A DNA stretch of 32,755 bases from Adlercreutzia sp910585575. Lineage in GTDB: Bacteria > Actinomycetota > Coriobacteriia > Coriobacteriales > Eggerthellaceae. Below the pieces are notes generated by a model that was given only the letters and a program-made list of their open reading frames with translations, was not told the DNA's origin and did not search any database. Every line of letters starts with the position of its first letter. Position 1 is the stretch's first letter. The DNA lies in NCBI RefSeq assembly GCF_951801035.1, contig NZ_CATOKT010000016.1; one strand, given 5' to 3'. Shown here piece by piece: positions 1 through 7,435 of the stretch. The position numbers and the translations under genes were made by a program.

Positions 1-1934
1 GGGGGAACCGGCGCCGGGGCCGCAACGGGAGCGGCCGCCGCGGGGGCAGGCGCCGGTGCGGGCGCGGACGCAGCCGACGGAACCGGGGCCGCAGGAGCCG
101 CGGCGCGCGCAGCGCCGGTTGCGCCGGCCTTGCGCAGCTCGAAGGGAATGTCGGCGCGGGCCTCGCGACGCAGGGCCTCGGCCAGTTCGGCCTGCACGTC
201 GGCCTTCTGCACGGCGCGGAAGGCGAAGTCATTCTCGGCAGGGAACTCCACCACGAGCGTCCCGGAAGCGGCGTCGAAGACCGCCTTGGTGTTCATGAAC
301 AGCACACCGTAGGCCGCCTTGGCCTTCTTCAGCGTAGCCAGAGCCCCGGCCCACAAACGCTGCAGCGAGGCGGCGTTGGAGAGCGTCGCCGCTACCTCGG
401 CCGACAAGGGGCCGGCAGCCGCAGGCGCAGGGGCGGGAGCGACGGGCTCGGGAGAAGGCGCCGCGGCAGGCGCCGGAACCGCAGGGGCAGACGGCGCCGC
501 GGCCACGGGAGCGGAGGGCGCCTGGGCAGGAACCGGAGGAGCCGCGGGCGCTGCCGGCGCGGGCGATGTAACGGGCGCCGAAACCGATGCTGCAGAAGGC
601 TGGGCGCTCTCGGCCGGATTCGGCTGCGCGGGGACGATGGGTGCCGCCGCGGGCGCAGGCGCGGGAGATGCGGCCGGCGCGGGCTGCACCGGCGCCGCGG
701 GCGCGGGGGGCGCCGCCATGGTCGAAGGCGCTACCGGCACAGCAGCCGCGACAGGTGCCGCAGCCGCAGCCGGCGCCACTACCGTGGCCCCGGCTAGCTG
801 CCGTTCCAACGATTCCACGCGCTCGGCCAGCGCCTCCATGGTCACATCGGACTCCGGGCGCACCATGCGCGTCAGCGCGATCTCGAAGGACAGGCGCGGG
901 TTCGTAGAGGTCTTCAAGTCAGCCGCCACATCGCCCAAAACTCCCAACAGGCGCGCCAGGCGGTCGGCGCCGAACAGCGGCAGCTCGCGCGCAAGCTCGT
1001 CGCGCGTGGCGTCGCTCACCTCCAGCACCACCTCGGGGCCGGCCACCGCCATCACGTACATGTTGCGCATATGCGTCGCCAAGTCGCCCACGAACTGCGC
1101 CATGTCGGCGCCGGTCTCCACGTACTCGGCCACCCAGCGGAAGCAGCTCGCCGCGTCGCGCTCGCCTACGGCGCGCACGATTTCGGCCAGGTCGGTGGAC
1201 TCCACCGACCCCAGCATGCGCTCGGCCACTTCCATCGACACGGTGCCGTCGCCGAAGGCGATAAGCTGCTCCAGCGAGGTCAGCGCGTTGCGCAGGCCGC
1301 CCTCGGCCCGGTGCGCGATCAAATCGAGCGCCTCGCCCTCGAATTCCACGCCCTCGGCCACGCAGATGGCCCCCAACCGCGACACCATGGCCTCGGTGGA
1401 GATGCGGCGGAAGTCGAACCGCTGGCAGCGCGAGTGAATGGTCTCGGGCACCTTCTGCGGGTCGGTGGTGGCCAGAATGAACACCACATGGCTCGGTGGC
1501 TCCTCCAGCGTCTTCAGCAGCGCGTTGAAGGCGGCCGTCGACAGCATGTGCACCTCGTCGATGATGTACACCTTGTAGCGCCCGCGGGTCGGCGCGAACT
1601 GCACGCGTCCGATGATCTCCTCGCGGACGTTCTCCACGCCGGTGCGGCTAGCGGCGTCCAGCTCGTAGACGTCGGGGTGCTCGCCGGCGGCGATAAGCTC
1701 GCAGTCCTCGCAAGTGCCGTCGGGCTCGGCAGTCGGCCCGCTCTCGCACAGCAGCGCCTTAGCCAGAAGGCGCGCCGTGGTGGTCTTGCCCGTGCCGCGC
1801 GGCCCGGTGAACAGATAGGCGTGGCTCACCTTGTCCTGGGCAATGGCGTTCTTGATGGTGCGCTCGATGTGCTCCTGCCCGACCACATCCTCGAAAATCT
1901 GCGGTCGGTACTTGCGGTAAAGGGCCTCGGCCAT
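1..1934 (-). CDS. dnaX: DNA polymerase III subunit gamma/tau (3' end beyond window)
   Basis: This is the clamp-loader ATPase of the replicative polymerase. Translation from the ATG at 1934 begins MAEALYRKYRPQIFEDVVGQ, typical of DnaX. It has a Walker A motif GPRGTGKTT near residue 45, Walker B YIIDEVHML, sensor 1 ILATTD and the SRC arginine-finger motif. The zinc module reads C-x8-D-x2-C-x2-C, so the second of four usual cysteines is Asp (PDGTCEDC). After about residue 370 there is a long Ala/Pro-rich linker, then a folded tau-type segment, then another Ala/Pro tract at the window edge. About 644 codons are visible and the stop lies to the left. The start is 3 bases after the dedA-family stop, so the two genes are probably co-transcribed. 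Identification is firm; the C-terminus is unseen. Confidence 0.96.
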   Translation of the reverse strand, partial: MAEALYRKYRPQIFEDVVGQEHIERTIKNAIAQDKVSHAYLFTGPRGTGKTTTARLLAKALLCESGPTAEPDGTCEDCELIAAGEHPDVYELDAASRTGVENVREEIIGRVQFAPTRGRYKVYIIDEVHMLSTAAFNALLKTLEEPPSHVVFILATTDPQKVPETIHSRCQRFDFRRISTEAMVSRLGAICVAEGVEFEGEALDLIAHRAEGGLRNALTSLEQLIAFGDGTVSMEVAERMLGSVESTDLAEIVRAVGERDAASCFRWVAEYVETGADMAQFVGDLATHMRNMYVMAVAGPEVVLEVSDATRDELARELPLFGADRLARLLGVLGDVAADLKTSTNPRLSFEIALTRMVRPESDVTMEALAERVESLERQLAGATVVAPAAAAAPVAAAVPVAPSTMAAPPAPAAPVQPAPAASPAPAPAAAPIVPAQPNPAESAQPSAASVSAPVTSPAPAAPAAPPVPAQAPSAPVAAAPSAPAVPAPAAAPSPEPVAPAPAPAAAGPLSAEVAATLSNAASLQRLWAGALATLKKAKAAYGVLFMNTKAVFDAASGTLVVEFPAENDFAFRAVQKADVQAELAEALRREARADIPFELRKAGATGAARAAAPAAPVPSAASAPAPAPAPAAAAPVAAPAPVP

Positions 1935-1937
1935 GGC

Positions 1938-2807
1938 CTACTCCCCCTTCTCCTCGGTCGTCTCGTCGGCCGCGGCCGGCGCGTCGGCAGCGTCCTTCTC
2001 GGCAGCGCGCTTGGCGGCCATCTCATCGGCCACCCGCGCCCGGGCCTGCGCCTTCGCCTCGGCCTCGGCGCGCAGCACCTTCTCCTCGGCCAGCTCGCGG
2101 TCATACTCGGCAGCGCTCACGCGCTCCTCGGCCTGGGCCACCGGGTCGCCCGCCTTCGCCTTGCGCGAGGTCATGGCCGCCTTCACCACGCCGATAATAG
2201 CCGGCGCCACCGACACGGCCACAATGCCCAGCACGATCACCTCGAAGTGCTCCTGCACGAAGGGCACGCCGCCGAAGAAGTAGCCCACCAGCACGAACAG
2301 GCTCACCCACAGAATGCCGCCCATGGCGTTGAACAGGGTGAACTTCCCGAAGTTCATGTGCCCGGTGCCGGCGATGAACGGGGCGAAGGTGCGGAAGAAC
2401 GGCATGAAGCGCGTGATGACGATGGTAAGGCCGCCGTAGCGCTCGAAGAAGTGATCCAGCTTCGCCATGCGCTCGGGGGTGAGCGCCTTCACCTTGCCCG
2501 AATCGATGATGCGCGTGCCGAAGAAGCGCGCGATCCAGTAGTTCGACGTGTTGCCCAGAATGGCCGCGGCGTAGAACACGAAAAGCGTCGCCCAAATGTT
2601 CAGGCCGCCGCCGTCGGCCGAGAACACGCCGGCCGCGAACAGCAGCGAGTCGCCCGGCAGAAACGGGAAGAACACCAGCCCCGTCTCCACGAACACGATG
2701 AGGAACAGCGGCGTGTACACCCACACCGGCCCCAGCGCGATAATCCAGCCGGCGATGAAGCCGCGCGGGTCTTTCAGCAGGTTGATGAAGAAATCGATGA
2801 TGCCCAT
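1938..2807 (-). CDS. DedA family membrane protein
   Basis: A 289-residue integral membrane protein of the DedA/SNARE-associated (VTT) family, whose members act in lipid flipping and envelope homeostasis. Family marks are the FFPFLPGDSLLFAAG segment near residue 50 and the FMPFFRTFAPFIAGTG segment in the middle, with hydrophobic helices either side and near the C-terminal third. Unlike many family members it ends in a cytoplasmic, Ala/Glu/Lys-rich tail of roughly 75 residues that looks like a charged coiled coil. It lies between the SRP RNA gene (29 bases upstream) and dnaX (3 bases downstream), all on one strand. The exact substrate cannot be told from sequence. Confidence 0.9.
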   Translation of the reverse strand: MGIIDFFINLLKDPRGFIAGWIIALGPVWVYTPLFLIVFVETGLVFFPFLPGDSLLFAAGVFSADGGGLNIWATLFVFYAAAILGNTSNYWIARFFGTRIIDSGKVKALTPERMAKLDHFFERYGGLTIVITRFMPFFRTFAPFIAGTGHMNFGKFTLFNAMGGILWVSLFVLVGYFFGGVPFVQEHFEVIVLGIVAVSVAPAIIGVVKAAMTSRKAKAGDPVAQAEERVSAAEYDRELAEEKVLRAEAEAKAQARARVADEMAAKRAAEKDAADAPAAADETTEEKGE

Positions 2808-2835
2808 GGTTGCCTTTCGAAGCAGAACGTAGAAA

Positions 2836-2940
2836 GTGCCCCGAATAGGTATGGGCGCTCGTCAGCGGTCCCTTATGGCTGCTTCCTCCCGGACCTGACC
2901 AGGTTCGGAACTTGGCGCCGCCCATACCCATTCGAGGCAC
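2836..2940 (-). ncRNA. ffs: Bacterial signal recognition particle RNA (4.5S type)
   Basis: The minus strand contains the near-invariant SRP core GGTCAGGTCCGGGAGGAAGC (tetraloop and asymmetric loop of domain IV). The flanks pair almost perfectly: GTGCCTCGAAT at the 5' end pairs with ATTCGGGGCAC at the 3' end, followed inward by GGTATGGGCG with CGCCCATACC. This sets the ends at about 2940 and 2836, about 105 nt, a small hairpin-type SRP RNA without an Alu domain. It sits directly upstream of the DedA and dnaX genes on the same strand. Confidence 0.95.
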
Positions 2941-2958
2941 TCGAACTCGTAACTGCAA

Positions 2959-2964
2959 AGTATA
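2959..2964 (-). promoter_or_regulatory. Putative -10 element for SRP RNA
   Basis: On the minus strand a TATACT hexamer lies 18 bases before the predicted mature 5' end of the SRP RNA, in an otherwise GC-rich stretch. No convincing -35 box is seen 16-18 bases upstream. The spacing implies either a short precursor trimmed at the 5' end or a different element. Confidence 0.4.
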
Positions 2965-3275
2965 GCGAAAGCGCGGCGGCGCGCGCCCTCGCGCGGGCAC
3001 CTGCAACCAAAAGTCCACAGGGGCCCGTGCGCGCCCGCGCCGCATCCCGGGCGCATCGCGCAACGCTGGCCAGCCGAACACCCGCCCGAGCCGCCTCTAC
3101 CGCCGCGCAACCACGCCCCGCGCAGGCCGCCCAGCCGAGAGTAACCCCTCCGCAGATGGAGAGAATTCGCGCCGTTCGTGTTAAGGAAATGGCAAGGTCT
3201 TCGTTTTTCGTGCGCGAATTGGTACTATTCTTCCTACTTAAACGAACCTCAAACGCGCTACCCCGAAGGATGCCC
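2965..3275. other. Divergent intergenic region
   Basis: About 310 bases separate the SRP RNA promoter from the plus-strand serine hydrolase gene. The SRP-proximal two thirds is GC-rich without a convincing coding frame. The last 90 bases before the plus-strand gene are AT-richer and contain TACTAT near 3223-3231 as a weak plus-strand -10 candidate without a good -35. A GAAGGA ribosome-binding site lies at 3265-3270. No repeat or RNA gene was recognised. Confidence 0.5.
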
Positions 3276-4843
3276 ATGGCCCGACCCGATTACAGCCGCT
3301 ACGACGACGAGCCCCGCCGCTCGTCGGGTGGCCTGTCGCTGTCTACGGGCCGGCTCGAGGGGCGCAGCCGCTCCTCGGCACCGCGCGGCAGCAGCCGATC
3401 GGCCCGCTCGGGCGCCGGCCGCAGCGCCAGCACCCGCCATAACCCCCTGCGCGACGAATACCCCCAAAGCAGCGACCGCCGCCGCGAGCCGGCTCGCGCC
3501 AAGCCTCCGGCCGCGACAAGCGCGCCCGGGCCTCCCACGCCGCCTCCCCCTTCGACCCGCGCACCCACGTGCTCGGCGCCGGCGGCCTCAGCTTCGGCAA
3601 CCTCGATGTGCGCCGCCTGGGCACCTACGCCGTGGCCGCGTTCCTCGTCATCGTGTTCGCCATGGCGCTTTTGCACCTCGGCCCCTTCGCCGCCGCCCCG
3701 AAAAGCGACGGCTCGCACCACGTGGGCGTCCAGGGCGCCAACGCCATCGGGGGCAACGCCGCCTACCTCGCGCAGAACGTCGCCACCCAGGTGAGCATCG
3801 CGCGCCCTGTGGAGCCGGCCCTCGCCCAGCTTTCCCCCTACACCCCCACCCGGGAAGACCTCGCGAACCTGGCCGGCCAGAAGGCCCCCTACGCCTTCGC
3901 CCTCAACACCGGCGACAGCGACCAGGGCGCGCCGGTGCTCTCGGACCGCTCGCTCGTGAACCTCAACAACGCGCTGGCCTACTACGACACCAACGGCTAC
4001 GAGGCCAGCTACCTCATCATGGACCTGGGCACCGGCCGCGGCATCGCCGGCAACCTGGACACCGCCATCTACGGCGCCAGCTCCTTCAAGGGCCCCTACT
4101 GCGCCTACGTGGTGAACAAGGAGTTCCCCAACGACATCAACGAGGCGCGCTCGTCGCGCGTCACCCAGGTGGAGAACACCATCATCTGGTCCGACAACTC
4201 CTCCTACGGCAAGCTGCGCCGCACCTACGGCACCGAGGGCATGGAGGAATGGCTCGCCGAGGCCGGCGTCGACACGGCGCTGGTAGACGACACCTATTTC
4301 CCCACCTACACGGCGCGCCAGTCGGCCCTCATGTGGCTGAAAATCTACGACTACCTGGAAAACGCCGGCACCTCGGCGGCCGAATGGCTCTCTGAAACCT
4401 TCGGCAGCACCGAGGTCTCGTTCCTGCGCAACGGCGCCTTGGGCACCACGAGCGCCGGCCACACCGACTACCTGCCCGAAGAGGGCTCCGGCACCGAAGA
4501 GGGCGTGGAAGAGGCCGAAACCGAGGCCGGCGAGGAGGCCGAAGTGAGCGCCGACAGCTCCGAGGCAAGCCTCGAGGTCGAGGCGGCCCCCGACGAGGGC
4601 GATCCCATCGTCGACGAGGAGAAAGTCGTCGCCTCCATCGGCACCAACATCACCGTGCGCAACAAGGCCGGCTGGATCGACGGCCAGGAAGACGACGCCG
4701 TGTGCGACTCGGGCATCGTCACCATCAACGGGCGCGACTACCTCATGGTCGTCATGACGAGCGCGCCGGATTCCGCCGACGGCGAGCAGGCCTTCGCCCA
4801 CCTCGCCCGCACCCTGTTCGAAGTGCGCAGCGATTTGGTGTAG
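3276..4843 (+). CDS. Membrane-anchored serine hydrolase (class A beta-lactamase fold), apparently frameshifted
   Basis: The ATG at 3276 has a good GAAGGA ribosome-binding site and opens an Arg/Ser-rich cytoplasmic segment (MARPDYSRYDDEPRRSS). That frame carries typical codon use only to about 3503. The rest of the protein continues in the -1 frame from about 3503 to the stop at 4843: a transmembrane helix (TYAVAAFLVIVFAMALL), then a penicillin-binding/beta-lactamase fold with SxxK (SSFK), SDN, and KAG in place of the KTG triad before a DSGIV strand. Between SDN and KAG is an acidic insertion of about 60 residues. One missing G near 3503 would restore a single frame, so this is a frameshift mutation or sequence error; a shorter product from GTG 3569 is possible. 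The stop is 4 bases before the phosphatase gene. Substrate unknown. Confidence 0.75.
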
Positions 4844-4847
4844 CGCC

Positions 4848-5873
4848 ATGAGCCAGCCGCTTGCGCCCCGTACCCAGCCGCCGTATTTCGCCGGAACCCC
4901 TATCGAGTTCTCCGGCTACGTGGACGACTTCGACCGCACCATCTGCGCCATGGAGTTCTCGCTGGACGACGGGCGCACCTGGACAGCCTACCCCACCGCC
5001 GCCGTGGACAAGTCGCGCGGGGTGAACTGGCGCTTCGTGTACACCCCCGAACAGCCCGGCCGCTACTTGCTGAAGGTGCGCCCCGTCACCGAGGACGGCG
5101 AGCCCTCCGACCTCATTGCCGGGTTCGCCTTCGAAGCGCTTCCGCTCGCCCGCCCCTTCGGCGACGCGCGCATCCGCCCCGTTGGCGGGTCGTTCGCCGA
5201 CGCGCGGCTGTTCCGCTCCCGCGAGCTCTCGGCGCTCACCGGCGAGGAGGCTGCCTTCATCAGCCAGGCCCTCGGCATCGCCACCATCTACGACCTGCGC
5301 ACCCGCTCCGAGGTGGCCGCGCACCCCGAGCCCTACATCGTGGGCATGAAGACCATCGCCCTTGAGCCCTCTTCCGAACACCGTCGGAAGGATTCGGACA
5401 AGCGCCTTATCGCCGGGGTCATTGAGAAGTACGGCGCCCCCGAGGAACGCATGATGCGCAACTACCGCCGCTACGTGAGCGAGCAGCCGCTTTTAGGGAA
5501 GGCCCTGCGGTCGCTGGCCGCCGAGGGCACGCCGGCGCTCATCCACTGCGTGAACGGGAAGGACCGCACCGGCGTGCTGTGCGCCACTCTCCTGCGGGCC
5601 GCCGGCGCCGACGACGACACGGTTATGGAAGACTACCTACGCGTGAACGAGGACCACGCCGACCTCATCGCCGAGGAGGCCGAGCGCCTGGGCGCGGGCA
5701 TGACCGCCAACGAGCGCGCCTGTCTCATGAGCTTCATCGAGGCGCGCCCCGCCTACCTGCGCGCCTATTTCGAGGAGATCGACCGGCAAGCCGGCTCCTT
5801 CGACCGCTACCTAGCCGAAGCCCTCCACCTAACCCCCGAAGCCCAAGCCAACCTCCGCACCCTCGTGGGCTAG
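4848..5873 (+). CDS. PtpB-like protein phosphatase with N-terminal Ig-like domain
   Basis: A 341-residue protein. Residues from about 105 to the end match the bacterial tyrosine/dual-specificity phosphatase group related to mycobacterial PtpB. The P-loop is HCVNGKDRTG, with catalytic Cys234 and Arg240. A degenerate family start is present (RPVGGSFADARLFRSREL) and DLRTRSE is seen. Residues 12-97 look like an E-set/immunoglobulin-like domain of the kind seen at the C-terminus of sulfite-oxidase-type molybdoenzymes (FSGYVDDFDRTICAMEFSLD, then WRFVYTP and YLLKVRP). No signal peptide is seen, so it is probably cytoplasmic. It starts 4 bases after the serine hydrolase stop and is likely co-transcribed with it. 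The N-terminal assignment is by pattern only. Confidence 0.85.
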   Translation: MSQPLAPRTQPPYFAGTPIEFSGYVDDFDRTICAMEFSLDDGRTWTAYPTAAVDKSRGVNWRFVYTPEQPGRYLLKVRPVTEDGEPSDLIAGFAFEALPLARPFGDARIRPVGGSFADARLFRSRELSALTGEEAAFISQALGIATIYDLRTRSEVAAHPEPYIVGMKTIALEPSSEHRRKDSDKRLIAGVIEKYGAPEERMMRNYRRYVSEQPLLGKALRSLAAEGTPALIHCVNGKDRTGVLCATLLRAAGADDDTVMEDYLRVNEDHADLIAEEAERLGAGMTANERACLMSFIEARPAYLRAYFEEIDRQAGSFDRYLAEALHLTPEAQANLRTLVG

Positions 5874-5892
5874 CGGGCTCCGTCTCGCCACA

Positions 5893-5958
5893 GAAACCGT
5901 ACTTTTGCACGACTTTCTTGGCCAATACCCCACGTTTCACGGGTTCGTGTACGGTTTC
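5893..5958. repeat. Inverted repeat GAAACCGTAC ... GTACGGTTTC
   Basis: A perfect 10-base inverted repeat has arms at 5893-5902 and 5949-5958, just after the phosphatase stop. A third related copy, GAAAACCGTAC, follows at 5965-5975 in direct orientation with the first arm. The direct copies share AAACCGTAC plus a downstream TGCAC. It may be a structured 3' untranslated region, a spreading repeat or a protein-binding site. Confidence 0.6.
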
Positions 5959-5965
5959 ATGCAAG

Positions 5966-5990
5966 AAAACCGTACAAATGCACGGTTTTT
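5966..5990 (+). terminator. Putative rho-independent terminator after the phosphatase gene
   Basis: AAAACCGT (5966-5973) and ACGGTTTT (5982-5989) form a perfect 8-base stem with an 8-base loop, followed by a short T run. It is AU-rich at its base and lies about 95 bases after the phosphatase stop. It would end the plus-strand serine hydrolase-phosphatase transcript. Confidence 0.55.
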
Positions 5991-6040
5991 ATGGCGCAAC
6001 AGCGAAGGCAGGAGGGGCCGGAAAGCGGCGTCGGCGCCCG

Positions 6041-6205
6041 CCCCGTAGGGCAAGGGCCATGCCCTTGCCGCTCAACCGAGGAAGATAGGCATCCCAGGTA
6101 GAGCGGAAGAGGCAGAGCCCCTTCCCTACGGAGCTGGATCACCCTCTCGTGAGACGGCGCGCACGGCAAAAGGCGGAAGGGGCAGACCCTTCCCTACGGG
6201 TAGCT
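6041..6205. repeat. Three copies of a ~33-bp palindromic intergenic repeat
   Basis: Two direct copies, 6103-6135 and 6173-6205, share GCGGAAG, GGCAGA, then CCCTTCCCTACGG and a final AGCT. A third copy lies inverted at about 6041-6072; its reverse complement has GCGGCAAGGGC and GCCCTTGCCCTACGGG. Each can fold into a short hairpin. The rightmost copy overlaps the end of the CLC gene and forms its likely terminator. The pattern resembles REP/BIME-type repeats. Confidence 0.6.
6165..6193 (-). terminator. Putative terminator of the formate hydrogenlyase operon
   Basis: On the minus strand, directly after the CLC stop, GGAAGGG and CCCTTCC form a perfect 7-base stem (6187-6193 with 6175-6181) and a 5-base loop, followed by a short GCCTTTTG tract. 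It is part of the rightmost palindromic repeat copy. The T run is short, so termination may be partial. Confidence 0.5.
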
Positions 6206-7414
6206 ACGCAAGCTAGTGGGATACAGGCTCGTTGACCGCGCAAGAACAAAGGCTGGGAGGCAAGCGAGCGCCGCCCATGGCAACACGGCGCAACCGAACA
6301 ACTCCACCGCCAGCACCAAAGCCGACAATGGGCAGTTGGTGCAACCGGCGAAAAACGCCACCATAGTAACAGCAGACAGAAGGGGCTGAAGCGATGCCGC
6401 ATCCGCGCCGAGCACCACTCCGGCCCCAGAGGCAACGCTGGCACCGCAACAGGCTCCCACAGCAAGCACTGGCATAATTTCTCCGCCCTTGAAGCCGCCT
6501 GCAAGCGTCAAGACCGTGAGAAGCGCCTTGGCGGCAAAAGCCCACCAAGGTACAGGAGAGCCGGCTAGGGCACTCTCAATTTGAATTGCCCCCGTGCCGC
6601 AGTAGCACCTCAGCTCCTCATAGTGAAGGACATCGGCGTAGCCAAGCAGCAGCGCTGTCGCGACTCCGCCCACGGCCAAGGCAAAGACCGGCGCCCCAAG
6701 AGCTGCGAGCGCTCGATGCACGGCACTCAGAGCCCCGCAAAACATCAGCGCCAGCAACCCGGCGCAACAGCCGGCAGCCAGAGAGAGCGCCGTAGCGTCG
6801 CCAAGAGGCAGCAGCGCGGGAAGAACAGCGGCGGTCGCATCCAGGAACCGAACCCCGGCCGCCTCGGTCACACCCCAAGCAACAAGGGAAGTTGCCACAG
6901 GCGCCAGCGCATCCAACATAGACCCTGGACCCCGACGCAGCACTTCAAAAACGAAAACCACGCCTGCAGCCGGAGCGCTCAGCATCGCGCCTAAGGCCGC
7001 CGCCATGGCCGCCGGGGCAACCGACGGCCGCATGCGATGGGATACCCATCGGGTGGCGGCGCTGCCCAAACCTGCGCCCATTTGAAGTGCTGCCGCTTCT
7101 TTGCCCACCGAACCGCCAGCAAGCACCGTAAGCGCCGTGCTGATGAGGATGGCGGCCGCCAGCGTCACAGGCACCTCGTCCCCTGAGTCCACCGCCTGCA
7201 TCACGCGCGCCGTACCCCAGGAAAACTCAAGGCGGAGGGCGCGGTAAAGGCCGTAGGAGGCAAACCCGGCAACTGGCAGCAGCCAAACCAACTCCGGGTG
7301 ACAGGCAAACACTTCCGCTGCGCCGTCAACGAGCCAGCTTAGCACCACCACCGAGCCGCCCACTGCGCCTCCGAGGCACAGCAAGGCAGCCCCGTCCCAT
7401 ACTCCTACCCTCAT
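6194..7414 (-). CDS. CLC-family anion channel/antiporter, CLC-F-like
   Basis: A 406-residue polytopic membrane protein of the chloride channel (CLC) family. Family motifs are GGSVGKEAAALQMGAGLGS (gating glutamate in the GKEA position), GGFKGGEIMPVL in place of the GxFxP loop, and TNCPLSALVLAVELFG near the C-terminus. The GGFKGGE and TNxPL...VELFG patterns are those I associate with the fluoride/proton antiporter (CLC-F) group rather than classic chloride exchangers; this is from memory, not alignment. No cytoplasmic CBS domains follow, and length suits the short bacterial form. It is the last gene of the formate hydrogenlyase operon, starting 21 bases after fdhD. Its role there is unknown; anion balance or fluoride export are possibilities. 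Confidence 0.82.
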   Translation of the reverse strand: MRVGVWDGAALLCLGGAVGGSVVVLSWLVDGAAEVFACHPELVWLLPVAGFASYGLYRALRLEFSWGTARVMQAVDSGDEVPVTLAAAILISTALTVLAGGSVGKEAAALQMGAGLGSAATRWVSHRMRPSVAPAAMAAALGAMLSAPAAGVVFVFEVLRRGPGSMLDALAPVATSLVAWGVTEAAGVRFLDATAAVLPALLPLGDATALSLAAGCCAGLLALMFCGALSAVHRALAALGAPVFALAVGGVATALLLGYADVLHYEELRCYCGTGAIQIESALAGSPVPWWAFAAKALLTVLTLAGGFKGGEIMPVLAVGACCGASVASGAGVVLGADAASLQPLLSAVTMVAFFAGCTNCPLSALVLAVELFGCAVLPWAALACLPAFVLARSTSLYPTSLRSYP

Positions 7415-7435
7415 CGCTCCCCAGTCCCCTCGCAG

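Noticed and set aside
1071..3275. Long plus-strand open frame opposite dnaX, DedA and SRP RNA
   Set aside because: It is the antisense frame of high-GC genes: His/Arg/Gly-rich, no family resemblance, and it crosses the SRP RNA gene.
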